A stretch of DNA of 40,006 nucleotides from a virus: positions 1 through 40,006 of the IMG/VR virus record IMGVR_UViG_3300036820_000041; one strand, 5' to 3'. A program made the position numbers and the translations under genes. Every line of letters starts with the position of its first letter. The stretch's first letter is position 1. The notes under the pieces were generated by a model. That model did no database searches and was not told where the DNA came from. It was given only the letters and a program-made list of their open reading frames with translations. Below, piece by piece: positions 1 through 6,725 of this stretch.

Positions 1-458
1 CTTTGATTAATGAAGACTTTGTATCGAGAGGCCCATTCATCCAATTGTTCCGTCTCATGTGTATTGAAAGCGCAAAACTTCATGGGCCGGCGCAAGATGA
101 CAGACGAGAGCTTCCGTAGAGTCATCGAAGGTTTCATTTCCCAACTGTTGATCCACACAGGAATGCCTTGCATCGCAACGTTGACCATAAGCTGAGTAGT
201 GAAGGTGGTTTTTCCCACACCAGTATCTGCGGTAACGACAGTGATTTCTCCTTTGCGTAACCCTCCTAGAATTCGATCCATGCATTTCCAGCCGGTAGAG
301 TAACCAGGATCGATTGCATAGCGGTACTCAGTGGGGAGAGCGTGCAAAGGGGTGAGATAATCCGGCTGAGGAGACATCAAGGTACCGAATTTCAGGTACT
401 GATCTAACTCGTCTTGTGGATTGTATTCAACGTTAAGACATTCTCCGCTCGCTTCCAT
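1..458 (-). CDS. DnaB/Twinkle-like replicative helicase ATPase domain (partial)
   Basis: Reading the minus strand from an ATG at 458 gives about 152 codons running off the left edge. A RecA-fold ATPase start is visible: a lead-in with IDPGYSTGW, then G-G-L-R-K-G-E-I-T-V-V-T-A-D and a Walker A loop ending GVGKTT near residue 75. This KGEITVVTA..GVGKT pattern is typical of the C-terminal domain of DnaB-type and Twinkle-like helicases. Such proteins are hexameric and unwind DNA ahead of the fork. The Walker B and DNA-binding loops lie outside the window. The start overlaps the upstream replisome gene by 55 bases, which suggests coupled translation. The Shine-Dalgarno is weak, so the start is uncertain, and an N-terminal domain seems absent or very short. 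Confidence 0.8.
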   Translation of the reverse strand, partial: MEASGECLNVEYNPQDELDQYLKFGTLMSPQPDYLTPLHALPTEYRYAIDPGYSTGWKCMDRILGGLRKGEITVVTADTGVGKTTFTTQLMVNVAMQGIPVWINSWEMKPSMTLRKLSSVILRRPMKFCAFNTHETEQLDEWASRYKVFINQ

Positions 459-763
459 AGTGGTTCCAAGTAGGCGAGAAGGAAAGGGGCTAGAGGAGAG
501 TTAACGGAGTTGTCTATTTCGATTTGTGTTGCAGTAGATTTCCTAGGAGCTTTTCCAAGCCAGTTCATGATGAAGGAAACCGAACCTTTATAGCTGGTTC
601 CTTTCGAAAGAAGCCATAAGCTCATTTTCTTCAATTCTACATCCAACTCAATTCCAGGAAAAGTATCTCCGAGAAGTTGAAAATGCTCGTCCGAGAGGTT
701 TACAAACTGCTTTTTCCTATGATCGAAGTGTACAGACTTATCCTTAGCCACAATCTTTCTCAT
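404..763 (-). CDS. Replisome organiser / helicase-loader-like protein
   Basis: A 119-residue basic protein directly upstream of the helicase. Residues about 20-75 carry the pattern FVNLSDEHFQLL, then a long helix with a D-V-E-L-K-K-M-S-L-W-L-L core and a following F-I-M-NWL. This resembles the C-terminal end of many phage replication initiation proteins, where a short helical region ending in 'F..NWL' lies next to the helicase-binding part. The match is to a sequence pattern, not a confirmed family. Position, orientation and the 55-base overlap with the helicase fit a loading role. It could instead be an unrelated DNA-binding protein. Confidence 0.6.
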   Translation of the reverse strand: MRKIVAKDKSVHFDHRKKQFVNLSDEHFQLLGDTFPGIELDVELKKMSLWLLSKGTSYKGSVSFIMNWLGKAPRKSTATQIEIDNSVNSPLAPFLLAYLEPLWKRAENVLTLNTIHKTS

Positions 764-922
764 ATATTTGCTCTTGGATAAATTGGATACTTCTGGTAGT
801 GTGTAAATTGTATCTTAGTACACGGGAGTTGATAGCTCCTTACCAGCGCACCACCCAAGAGAGGGGGACTTTGATAGAGTTCCCTTTTTCTTTTCTTAAG
901 CTAAACCGATGACAACTTTTTC
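764..922. other. Intergenic region with two hairpins sharing one loop sequence
   Basis: This 159-base gap lies between two minus-strand genes. Two stem-loops are visible. One is GGAG (825-828) paired with CTCC (836-839). The other is GGGGACT (864-870) paired with AGTTCCC (878-884), with one G-T wobble. Both enclose the same seven-base loop, TTGATAG on plus and CTATCAA on minus. The second is followed on the plus strand by TTTTTC (885-890), like a factor-independent terminator, but no plus-strand gene feeds it. On the minus strand the pair would lie in the leader of the gene starting at 763. No tRNA fits: there is no T-arm consensus. Confidence 0.45.
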
Positions 923-1162
923 TCAAGTGTTTTTATTAAACCTACGATTTGTGCCATACCTGCTACGTCGAAAACACTCCCGCAAACGCTCATTATCTGT
1001 GTAAACAAATTTTAGCGCGTCTCGAATCATTTGCTGCACTGTGACATGCGTACCTGTATTTAGACTCTCCAGCATTGCGATTTCTGTTAGTCTGTCATAC
1101 ATTTCTTTTTCTATACGTGTCGATATTACAAGATTTTCCTCTAAACATATTCTCCGGGCCAT
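923..1162 (-). CDS. Ribbon-helix-helix DNA-binding regulator
   Basis: A 79-residue protein starting MARRICLEENLVISTRIE. The ATG at 1162 is chosen because a perfect AGGAGG lies six bases upstream; an in-frame ATG at 1213 has no such site. The start fits a CopG/Arc-type fold: a beta strand (LVISTRIE), helix A (KEMYDRLTEIAMLES), a turn, and helix B (TVQQMIRDALKFVYTD), then an Arg-rich tail. These proteins bind DNA as dimers through the paired beta strands and usually repress. The gene lies head to head with the recombination operon and the two promoters overlap, so it may control both. No partner toxin is visible. Confidence 0.7.
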   Translation of the reverse strand: MARRICLEENLVISTRIEKEMYDRLTEIAMLESLNTGTHVTVQQMIRDALKFVYTDNERLRECFRRSRYGTNRRFNKNT

Positions 1163-1184
1163 AATCGCCTCCTGGCACAAAGGA

Positions 1185-1213
1185 AAGATAAGGTTTGCGT
1201 TACATATTGACAA
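1185..1213 (-). promoter_or_regulatory. Sigma70-like promoter for the RHH regulator
   Basis: On the minus strand, TTGTCA (1213-1208), a 17-base spacer, then TATCTT (1190-1185). It is 23 bases from the ATG at 1162. Its -35 hexamer shares bases with the opposing plus-strand promoter, so the two compete or are co-regulated. Confidence 0.6.
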
Positions 1214-1235
1214 GAAAAATATAGCTAGATATACC
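1207..1235 (+). promoter_or_regulatory. Sigma70-like promoter for the recombination operon
   Basis: TTGACA (1207-1212), 17-base spacer, TATACC (1230-1235). It is divergent from, and overlaps, the promoter of the RHH gene. Transcription would start near 1242 and read into the small membrane ORF at 1276 and the nuclease and ERF genes. Confidence 0.65.
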
Positions 1236-1275
1236 GTTGTTGAGTTAAGTTAAAATTTTAAGTAAACGGGGACGT

Positions 1276-1434
1276 ATGACAGATCCTTACAAAGACACGT
1301 GGACAGAGATTGCTGGAGGGCTAGCTTTTTCTTTTCGGGTGATGATTTATTCAATTTTTGCGTTAGTCATGATTCTTTCTGGGATGTGGCTTTTGCTAAA
1401 ACTGGCGGTAGTAGCATGGAGTATCCAAGGGTAA
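1276..1434 (+). CDS. Small single-span membrane protein
   Basis: A 52-residue ORF, ATG at 1276 with GGGGAC four bases before it. An acidic and polar start (MTDPYKDTWTEIAGG) is followed by a long hydrophobic run, residues about 22-47, ending in WSIQG. One membrane span is likely. It is the first gene after the promoter at 1207 and overlaps the nuclease start at 1416 by 19 bases in another frame, which fits coupled translation. I do not recognise the family. Being short it could be spurious, but promoter spacing and hydrophobic character support it. Confidence 0.55.
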   Translation: MTDPYKDTWTEIAGGLAFSFRVMIYSIFALVMILSGMWLLLKLAVVAWSIQG

Positions 1435-2117
1435 CAGAGATCTTGCGGCCGTTCACAGGTTACGAGAGTGTGCCGAAGCAAGTACTAGAAAAAGCAGCAG
1501 TGAAAGGAACCGTTGTACATGCGTGGTGTGCTCAAATTGCAAAGGGTCACTGGGTTCCGGATGGAGTAATCGCAGAAGAATTGCTCGGCTATGTAACTTC
1601 GTTTAGGAAATGGGCCGAAGCACAGGCAACAGAATTCGTGGTGATTGAAAAGCGGTACAGTGATGATTTTATGAAGTACTCCGGCCAGGTTGATTATGTG
1701 ATCGTAGGTTCTGACTCGGAGCTGTACTTAGTCGATATCAAAACAAGCTCGAAGCCGCAACGTACCTATCCAGTGCAAATGGCGGCGTACTGTCACTTGC
1801 TCTCGCAACATGGTACCAATGTCAAAGGTGCCATGCTGGTGTACTTGAACAAAGAAGGTGAATTTCCAGAGATAGACATGAGAGAGAACCTAGAAGAAGA
1901 ATTTGAGGTATTTATCTGTGCTCGTGACTGTTGGCGTTATTTTAACAAGAGGAAGGGAGATGCAAGAAGAAATTTCGAAGATGAATGTGTACCAACGAAT
2001 GCACGGGATAATGTCGGAACTGGACTACATACAAAAGGGATCGAAGAAAGTCAACGGACAGTATGCCTATGCGAGCCACGATCAAGTGACAGCAGCACTG
2101 CATCCGTACCTGGTTAA
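1416..2117 (+). CDS. PD-(D/E)XK nuclease, Cas4/RecB-like, phage recombination
   Basis: A 233-residue protein starting MEYPRVTEILRPF. Motifs fit the RecB/Cas4 branch of the PD-(D/E)XK family: G31-T-V-V-H35 (motif I), GQVD with D93, V-D107-I-K109-T-S (the core D..xK), and Q121-M-A-A-Y (the QxxxY motif). Such enzymes cut DNA exonucleolytically with Mg2+; next to an annealing protein they supply single strands for recombination. The ATG at 1416 is preferred over an upstream GTG at 1299, because the residues before it are out-of-frame translation of the small membrane gene. Oddly, the last ~52 codons overlap the ERF gene, and that tail (from about RNFEDE) looks unlike a nuclease. Confidence 0.8.
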   Translation: MEYPRVTEILRPFTGYESVPKQVLEKAAVKGTVVHAWCAQIAKGHWVPDGVIAEELLGYVTSFRKWAEAQATEFVVIEKRYSDDFMKYSGQVDYVIVGSDSELYLVDIKTSSKPQRTYPVQMAAYCHLLSQHGTNVKGAMLVYLNKEGEFPEIDMRENLEEEFEVFICARDCWRYFNKRKGDARRNFEDECVPTNARDNVGTGLHTKGIEESQRTVCLCEPRSSDSSTASVPG

Positions 2118-2577
2118 GTACCGCTTGCTGGCAATTCCAACGGTGAAAAGCTCTGTGCAAGACGGGAACCGCACGATTCAAGAAGTGATTGTGTGTATTG
2201 TGAATATCGACGTGCCTACGGAACAAGTTTATATTAGTACGTACGGACATGGAGTTGATCCTGGAGACAAAGGCCCTGGCAAGGCACTATCCTACGCCTT
2301 CAAAATTGCCTGCCTTAAGGCTTTCGCGCTAGAGACTGGTGAAGATTCAGATCAAGATGCTCACGCGCGCTACGAGCCTGCAAAGTGTCAAGAATTCGAT
2401 ACTACGCTACCACAAGGCTTAGATAAGAAGGAACTGGACAAGATCAACAAGTTTCTACAAGAGAGAGCAACCACGCTAGACCGCCATGTCGAAGATATCA
2501 AACGTGAAGCGGTCAAACGGATGCCGGAGTTCCTTGAAGCCGTGAAGAAGTGGAACCCCAAAAAGAAGGAAAACTAA
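1960..2577 (+). CDS. erf: ERF-family single-strand annealing protein
   Basis: A 205-residue protein. ATG at 1960 follows GGAAGGGAG and gives MQEEISKMNVYQRMHGIMSE. Family signs: the D-Y-I-Q-K-G-S-K start with YAYASHDQV, then S-T-YGHGVDPGDKGPGKALSYA and the helix FKIACLKAFALETGEDSDQD, the 'GKALSYA.K..L...F.L.TGED.D' signature of Essential Recombination Function proteins. These form rings on single-stranded DNA and anneal complementary strands. It lies just after the PD-(D/E)XK nuclease, giving an exonuclease-plus-annealase pair like lambda Red. The C-terminal ~60 residues are Lys and Glu rich. The stop TAA overlaps the next ATG (TAATG). Confidence 0.9.
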   Translation: MQEEISKMNVYQRMHGIMSELDYIQKGSKKVNGQYAYASHDQVTAALHPYLVKYRLLAIPTVKSSVQDGNRTIQEVIVCIVNIDVPTEQVYISTYGHGVDPGDKGPGKALSYAFKIACLKAFALETGEDSDQDAHARYEPAKCQEFDTTLPQGLDKKELDKINKFLQERATTLDRHVEDIKREAVKRMPEFLEAVKKWNPKKKEN

Positions 2578-2789
2578 TGAAAATGACTCAGATGATTGCT
2601 ATAGGTGTGGAATTGATGCTTCTTACGTCTTGTGCGCAGATGATACCAGGGCTAACGCAAGCAATTGACGACGCAGTAACAGACGAAGCAGTGGGGATCT
2701 CTGTAGACAAAGCCGCGATGCAAAAAGATACTGATATCAAAATCACCGTCGATATTACCAACAAAGACCCGATTGTAACTGCAAAATAG
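2577..2789 (+). CDS. Small putative lipoprotein
   Basis: A 70-residue protein, MKMTQMIAIGVELMLLTSC-AQ. It has a short basic start, a hydrophobic segment and a lipobox-like L-L-T-S-C at residues 12-16, so Cys16 would be lipid-modified after signal peptidase II cleavage. The mature part is acidic and polar (IDDAVTDEAVG). Its ATG overlaps the ERF stop (TAATG). Phage lipoproteins often act in superinfection exclusion, but nothing here shows that. It lacks the proline richness of outer-membrane spanins. Its stop is one base from the stop of the convergent gene. Confidence 0.6.
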   Translation: MKMTQMIAIGVELMLLTSCAQMIPGLTQAIDDAVTDEAVGISVDKAAMQKDTDIKITVDITNKDPIVTAK

Positions 2790-2790
2790 T

Positions 2791-2922
2791 CTACACTCGC
2801 TTCTTCTTGCGTGCTTGCGATAGTGACGCGGCGACTGCTTGCTTCTGAGGGTGGCCGCTAGCTACCATCTCTCGTATGTTTTCGCTAACTACTTTCTTGC
2901 TACTACCTTTTTTCAGTGGCAT
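2791..2922 (-). CDS. Small basic phage protein (DUF6496-like)
   Basis: A 43-residue ORF, too short for usual cut-offs. It reads [20 protein letters not shown], then [20 protein letters not shown]. The pattern 'PLK.GSSKK.IS.NI......[11 protein letters not shown]' recurs in many tailed phages and is known from the small uncharacterised family I recall as DUF6496. Function is unknown; the charge suggests nucleic-acid binding. The ATG at 2922 has GGAG seven bases before it. This is the last gene of the late minus-strand run and converges on the lipoprotein gene. Confidence 0.75.
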   Translation of the reverse strand: MPLKKGSSKKVVSENIREMVASGHPQKQAVAASLSQARKKKRV

Positions 2923-2948
2923 AAAGGCTCCATATTTTAAATTGTTTA

Positions 2949-4022
2949 TTACGCAGCTACCACAATCAGAGAGGCAGCAGAGCCAGTTGACCCATTAACC
3001 CCGGTGCCTGTAGCAGTTCCTCCGATACCCCCATTTGCTTGAATAGTTTGTCCAGAGATTGCGCCGCCTGAAGCTGACGTAGATGTTACTAGAACTAATC
3101 CACCACCACCACCGCCACCACCGCCACAGTTTGTACCTGCGACAGCACCATTTCCTCCGTTTCCTCCATTAGCAGAAATTGTACCAGTTCCAGAAATCAC
3201 ATAAGAGCAAATGAGAACCACGCCCCCAGAGGCACCGCCCCCTCCGCCTTTATTTACAGAATCACCACCACCACCACCACCACCAGAACCAGACGGGATC
3301 TTAACACCAGAAATCAGACCCTGAGTAAGACCTGCTAAAATTCTAAATGTGCCTAATGATGCTGATAAAGCTGTAAGAATACCACCAGCTCCTCCGCTTG
3401 ATGCACCTGCCCCTCCTGCTGCTCCTGCTCCTCCTGCTCCTCCTGTCTCTGCTCCTCCCGCAGATCCTGTTGTAGCAGAGCCATTTCCTCCCCCTACACC
3501 GCTTCCAACAGTTACTCCTGGGTTAGCAAGACCTCCATTTCCTCCAGTAGTGCCAGGGTTTCCATTCCATTCTATCGTGCCATTATTAATTAAAGTTCCA
3601 TTACAATAGATGCGATATCCTGCGGTAATGATAGTCACCCCGTTATTTATCGTAGATGATCCCAAAACAACATCCCGCGTCAGTGTATAAATGCTTGAGC
3701 TGGGAACTATGCCTAACACAGTAGTTGTACCATCAAAAGTTTGAGCACCGTCCGAGCCATCGCCATACCATAGAGGAACAGCGGCTGTCATTTGACTAGT
3801 ACCGTGACCTGCTACCATACCCGTGAGAGAACTTGCCCCGGTACCTCCATGAGCTACTCCCAGTACCCCCGTTAGATCTACAGTAGAACCGCTTGCTTCC
3901 GTTGTAAGACCTGTAGAGCCACCAGAGATAGTAATTGGGTTGCCTGTTGCTGAACCCGTATCTCCGTCGATTGTTGTGATATCCCCGCTTGTAGCATTAC
4001 CTGTTGCGCCTGCTTGACTCAT
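2949..4022 (-). CDS. Glycine-rich tail fibre / adhesin-like protein
   Basis: A 357-residue protein. The N-terminal ~60 residues contain [16 protein letters not shown] and [14 protein letters not shown], the 'AHGGTG' motif common in phage fibre shafts. Residues about 110-160 form a short beta section. From about 160 to 330 the chain is dominated by Gly runs broken by N, A and S (for example [30 protein letters not shown]), ending [10 protein letters not shown]. Such glycine-rich arrays can pack as polyglycine II helices in receptor-binding adhesins such as T2 gp38. No enzyme motif is seen. It is the most distal structural gene, where host-range proteins usually lie. Confidence 0.7.
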   Translation of the reverse strand: MSQAGATGNATSGDITTIDGDTGSATGNPITISGGSTGLTTEASGSTVDLTGVLGVAHGGTGASSLTGMVAGHGTSQMTAAVPLWYGDGSDGAQTFDGTTTVLGIVPSSSIYTLTRDVVLGSSTINNGVTIITAGYRIYCNGTLINNGTIEWNGNPGTTGGNGGLANPGVTVGSGVGGGNGSATTGSAGGAETGGAGGAGAAGGAGASSGGAGGILTALSASLGTFRILAGLTQGLISGVKIPSGSGGGGGGGDSVNKGGGGGASGGVVLICSYVISGTGTISANGGNGGNGAVAGTNCGGGGGGGGGLVLVTSTSASGGAISGQTIQANGGIGGTATGTGVNGSTGSAASLIVVAA

Positions 4023-4031
4023 GTGTACCTC

Positions 4032-4370
4032 CTAGTTACCTTTAGCATAAACTCCTTCAATCCAGACTGCTCCGCTTGAAGGTGATGTGCTGTATTTGAT
4101 GTAGAACTGAGTACCGTTTGCAAGAAGCAGGCTATCGTTGACATGGACAGGCGCTGCATTCGTTGAAAGGTCGTACAGGGTGAAGCTGTTGGCAGGAACG
4201 AAGATACGATTGTTAGTGCCATCGAAGCTAAAGAGCATGTCCCCGTTAGTGTTATTGGTGATCTTGAAAATACTCCATGCATGAGAAGTGGGAGAGCCAA
4301 GAGTCGCGTATGAGCTTGTGATAGAGCCGAAAGCGACTGTGAGCATGGTATCAAAAATTGCTTGTGTCAT
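4032..4370 (-). CDS. Small virion-associated beta-rich protein
   Basis: A 112-residue protein, MTQAIFDTMLTVAFGSITSS. The text alternates short hydrophobic strands and polar turns (SWSIFKITNNTNGDMLFSFDG, then IFVPANSFTLYDLSTN, FYIKYSTSP, VWIEGVYAKGN), which suggests a beta-sandwich. Similar small proteins appear beside fibre genes in environmental podophages. The ATG has AGGAG upstream. It lies nine bases after the head-fibre-like gene and ten before the glycine-rich gene, so it is co-transcribed with both. The exact role is unknown. Confidence 0.65.
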   Translation of the reverse strand: MTQAIFDTMLTVAFGSITSSYATLGSPTSHAWSIFKITNNTNGDMLFSFDGTNNRIFVPANSFTLYDLSTNAAPVHVNDSLLLANGTQFYIKYSTSPSSGAVWIEGVYAKGN

Positions 4371-4379
4371 AATTTCTCC

Positions 4380-4928
4380 TTAACCTAACAGGCCATATGT
4401 ACGTAGAGCTGCGATACACCCTTCAAGCGCGAGTGCCAATTGATAGATGTCATTCCTGATCGCCGACGAGTCATTCGCATAGACAGTTAAGTCCGTATAG
4501 TTAGCGGTTGTCCCAGTAGTTCCGCCAGAAGTGACGCTGTTTGTGATAGCTACTTGAGTTTGTTGCACTACAGGAGTAGCGTTATACCAACCAAGCTTCT
4601 GGGACGTTGCAGTGCCGATCTTTGTCCCTGTCGTGCTACCTACTGCTATATTGTCTCCGTCCCCAATTGTAGTAAGACCTGCGGTGCTAAGTGTTGTCGC
4701 ATGTACGGGCCTTGGAGTTGTGCTACCGAAACCAAGCACTGGTGGTGATGCAAAATTCGCCGCACTTGAAGAAGCTCCGGTCGCAGGGGATAAATAACAA
4801 CTGTCGAGAAGCCCTGCTACCGCTTCTGCTGCTGTCGCTGCTCGTACCGCTGACGGCTGTGTTTCTGGTGTGCCGGTGACTCCTGGAGGATACCCCGCGT
4901 AACCAAGTGGATTTGTGAATAGACCCAT
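4380..4928 (-). CDS. Head-fibre-like protein
   Basis: A 182-residue protein. The middle holds DGDNIAVGSTTGTKIGTATSQ-KLGWYNATPVVQ, a motif common in phage head-fibre proteins (Phage_fiber_2 type). The C-terminus, IRNDIYQLALALEGCIAALRTYGLLG, looks like a short coiled-coil trimerisation helix. Head fibres decorate the capsid and may help adsorption. AAGGAG lies eight bases before the ATG at 4928, and a copy of the late-motif element lies just upstream. Assignment by motif only; it may be a tail fibre. Confidence 0.65.
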   Translation of the reverse strand: MGLFTNPLGYAGYPPGVTGTPETQPSAVRAATAAEAVAGLLDSCYLSPATGASSSAANFASPPVLGFGSTTPRPVHATTLSTAGLTTIGDGDNIAVGSTTGTKIGTATSQKLGWYNATPVVQQTQVAITNSVTSGGTTGTTANYTDLTVYANDSSAIRNDIYQLALALEGCIAALRTYGLLG

Positions 4929-4943
4929 GTAATTGCTCCTTGT

Positions 4944-4973
4944 TTAAAAAAAATACTTTACACTTTAGACAAA
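4944..4973 (-). promoter_or_regulatory. Conserved 30-base late element, copy 1
   Basis: On the minus strand it reads TTTGTCTAAAGTGTAAAGTA then TTTTTTTTAA. It matches the copy at 13375-13404 at 26 of 30 positions. It lies 15 bases from the ATG of the head-fibre-like gene. A phage-specific late promoter is the simplest reading. Confidence 0.6.
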
Positions 4974-4979
4974 AAAAAA

Positions 4980-6725
4980 CTAATCTTCTTCGAAAAACCT
5001 TAACTCATCTAGCATGTCGTCAACAAAATTATCTACACTACCCCATTCCTTTCTGACTTCTCGTTCTAGTCTGTCGAAATCTTTCTTAAGCAAGTTGAAG
5101 GAACTCTCAGCAGCGTGTTTTAGCGTTAGTTTGTATATCTCTCTTGTGGCATCGCGCGTTAGTAGTTTGCCTTGAATGTTCTTAGCGACTAGACTAGCAA
5201 CCCCTAACAAACCACCTTTCAAACTGTGTGGCAGGAATAGAAATGGCGCAAGCTGTCCCCAAGATTTAACTTCATTCAGAACGGCAGGACTACGCAGATC
5301 TATGAAACTTGCTATCTTTTCCTGAGCTTCTTTCCCGTACTTTGCAATGTCTCCGAGATCTTCTATTGCCTGCTTACTCATGTTTCTCTTTAGGAAATTA
5401 CCTTGTTTGGAGTGCAGCAATTTATCGAGTTTTTTATGGTTGTACGTTTCTCCGTCGAAAATCTTTGCTAGTAAACTTTCGGTCTGCTCTAGTTTTTTCA
5501 CTTCATGGTAGATCTTATTGGCAGCCTCGAATGCATGAGCCGTGTCTTTATGGTCTTGTGTCTTCATTAGTTCTATCGATTCATTTTTCAAAAACTCGTA
5601 GGCTTTTCTCACTTGCTCCTCACGGCCGGAGAACTCAGGTTTTCGATAGATCTGCTTCATGTCTGCGTTGTAGTTCATGTGCTGGTCAATCAATTGCTCT
5701 GCTGTAGGTTTCGATACTTTTAGGATGTCGCGTTGGTTTTCTAGAATCTGTATCGCTGCTCTCTGTGCGTCGCTAGGTGATGGTGCAAGTGACTGTATCC
5801 GCTCGATCTCTGCGTCGATGTTCTTTACCATAGGAATTGTACTGAGTTGTTTAGGATTCTTTTGCGCTAGTTTTCTTGTTACTTCATACGCATGTTCTCC
5901 TAACGCATCTAAATCCACACCACGATTCCTAAGTCTTGCCATCGGAAGCTCATCTTTTACTATTCGGTTGAGTGCTTCCTTTGGAGACAGGTTGAATGAT
6001 TCCTTTAGATTCTTCTCCGTTGCTTTAAACAATCTACCTTTGATAAGCGGCTCTCTCTCCCGTGCCATGAATTCTAGGAATGGTAGCGCATGTTTTTTTG
6101 CCGTTCTTTCTAGTTTCTGTGCCCCTTGCGACAACTGCCGTGCACCCTTACCAACCGCACCAGAAGACAGACTTGCGACATCACCGATCAATTCTGCCTT
6201 CGTTTCACCAACGCCGACACCTTTCAATGCCGCGGTTGTGCCTGCCCCAATTGTTCCTGTGGTAGCCTTTCTTGCGAGAGATCCCGGGGATAACGTAGCC
6301 AATGTAGCGAACTGTCCCGCACGCTTCCCTAGCTCAGTCTTTGGTTGAAGAGATAGTCCCGTTACCTTCTCGAATCCTTGCTCGGCTAACTCTTGTGTTG
6401 GGATGTACTGCGCCGTCTCGAATACACCTTTGACATAAGCCTCCCTATCGAACGGCTTTCCTTCCTTACGAAACGCTTCTTCTATCTCATCCAAGTCACT
6501 TAAACCTTCACCAATCATTCCTATTTTGAGTACATCTGCTGGCCAAGTAAAAGCCTTCAATGCTCCTCTTCCACCTTGCACAAAGACATCTCCTACGGTG
6601 TCCCAAAATCCAGGCTTCTCTTCATCGTCACGAAAGTCCAACGCCCTACTCTCGAAAGCCTCATCTTCTGCTGCTTCATCCGCTGCTAGATCAATTCCAA
6701 TGTCATCTAAAGCGCTGTCCGCCAT
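4980..6725 (-). CDS. Large putative ejection (internal virion) protein
   Basis: A 581-residue charged protein. The acidic start (MADSALDDIGIDLAADEAAE) leads into an amphipathic section with Gly-rich and Ala-rich segments at about 135-200 (GSLARKATTGTIGAGTTAAL), which could insert in membranes. A long helical, Lys/Glu-rich region (about 200-480) follows, then a hydrophobic patch LAPFLFLPHSLKGGLLGVAS near 500. No lysozyme or peptidase motif is seen. Its place, third in a row of helical proteins downstream of the tail genes, matches the ejection proteins of P22-like phages, which leave the capsid and build a DNA conduit. The start overlaps the previous gene by 19 bases. Confidence 0.55.
   Translation of the reverse strand: MADSALDDIGIDLAADEAAEDEAFESRALDFRDDEEKPGFWDTVGDVFVQGGRGALKAFTWPADVLKIGMIGEGLSDLDEIEEAFRKEGKPFDREAYVKGVFETAQYIPTQELAEQGFEKVTGLSLQPKTELGKRAGQFATLATLSPGSLARKATTGTIGAGTTAALKGVGVGETKAELIGDVASLSSGAVGKGARQLSQGAQKLERTAKKHALPFLEFMAREREPLIKGRLFKATEKNLKESFNLSPKEALNRIVKDELPMARLRNRGVDLDALGEHAYEVTRKLAQKNPKQLSTIPMVKNIDAEIERIQSLAPSPSDAQRAAIQILENQRDILKVSKPTAEQLIDQHMNYNADMKQIYRKPEFSGREEQVRKAYEFLKNESIELMKTQDHKDTAHAFEAANKIYHEVKKLEQTESLLAKIFDGETYNHKKLDKLLHSKQGNFLKRNMSKQAIEDLGDIAKYGKEAQEKIASFIDLRSPAVLNEVKSWGQLAPFLFLPHSLKGGLLGVASLVAKNIQGKLLTRDATREIYKLTLKHAAESSFNLLKKDFDRLEREVRKEWGSVDNFVDDMLDELRFFEED

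Noticed and set aside
864-890. Factor-independent terminator on the plus strand
   Set aside because: The hairpin plus T-run fits in shape, but no plus-strand gene lies upstream.
764-900. A tRNA-like fold in the minus strand around 800-860
   Set aside because: A seven-base acceptor-like stem exists but the total is too short and there is no T-arm consensus.
3100-3300. Tandem repeat or CRISPR array in the CCACCA-rich stretch
   Set aside because: It is the codon run for polyglycine in the adhesin-like gene; no regular spacer-repeat pattern.
4019-4354. 111-residue minus-strand ORF over 4032-4370
   Set aside because: Shadow frame of the virion protein; no ribosome site.
5677-6348. 223-residue plus-strand ORF over the ejection protein gene
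   Set aside because: Antisense shadow; Cys/Ser/Phe-rich text and no plus-strand promoter or coupling.
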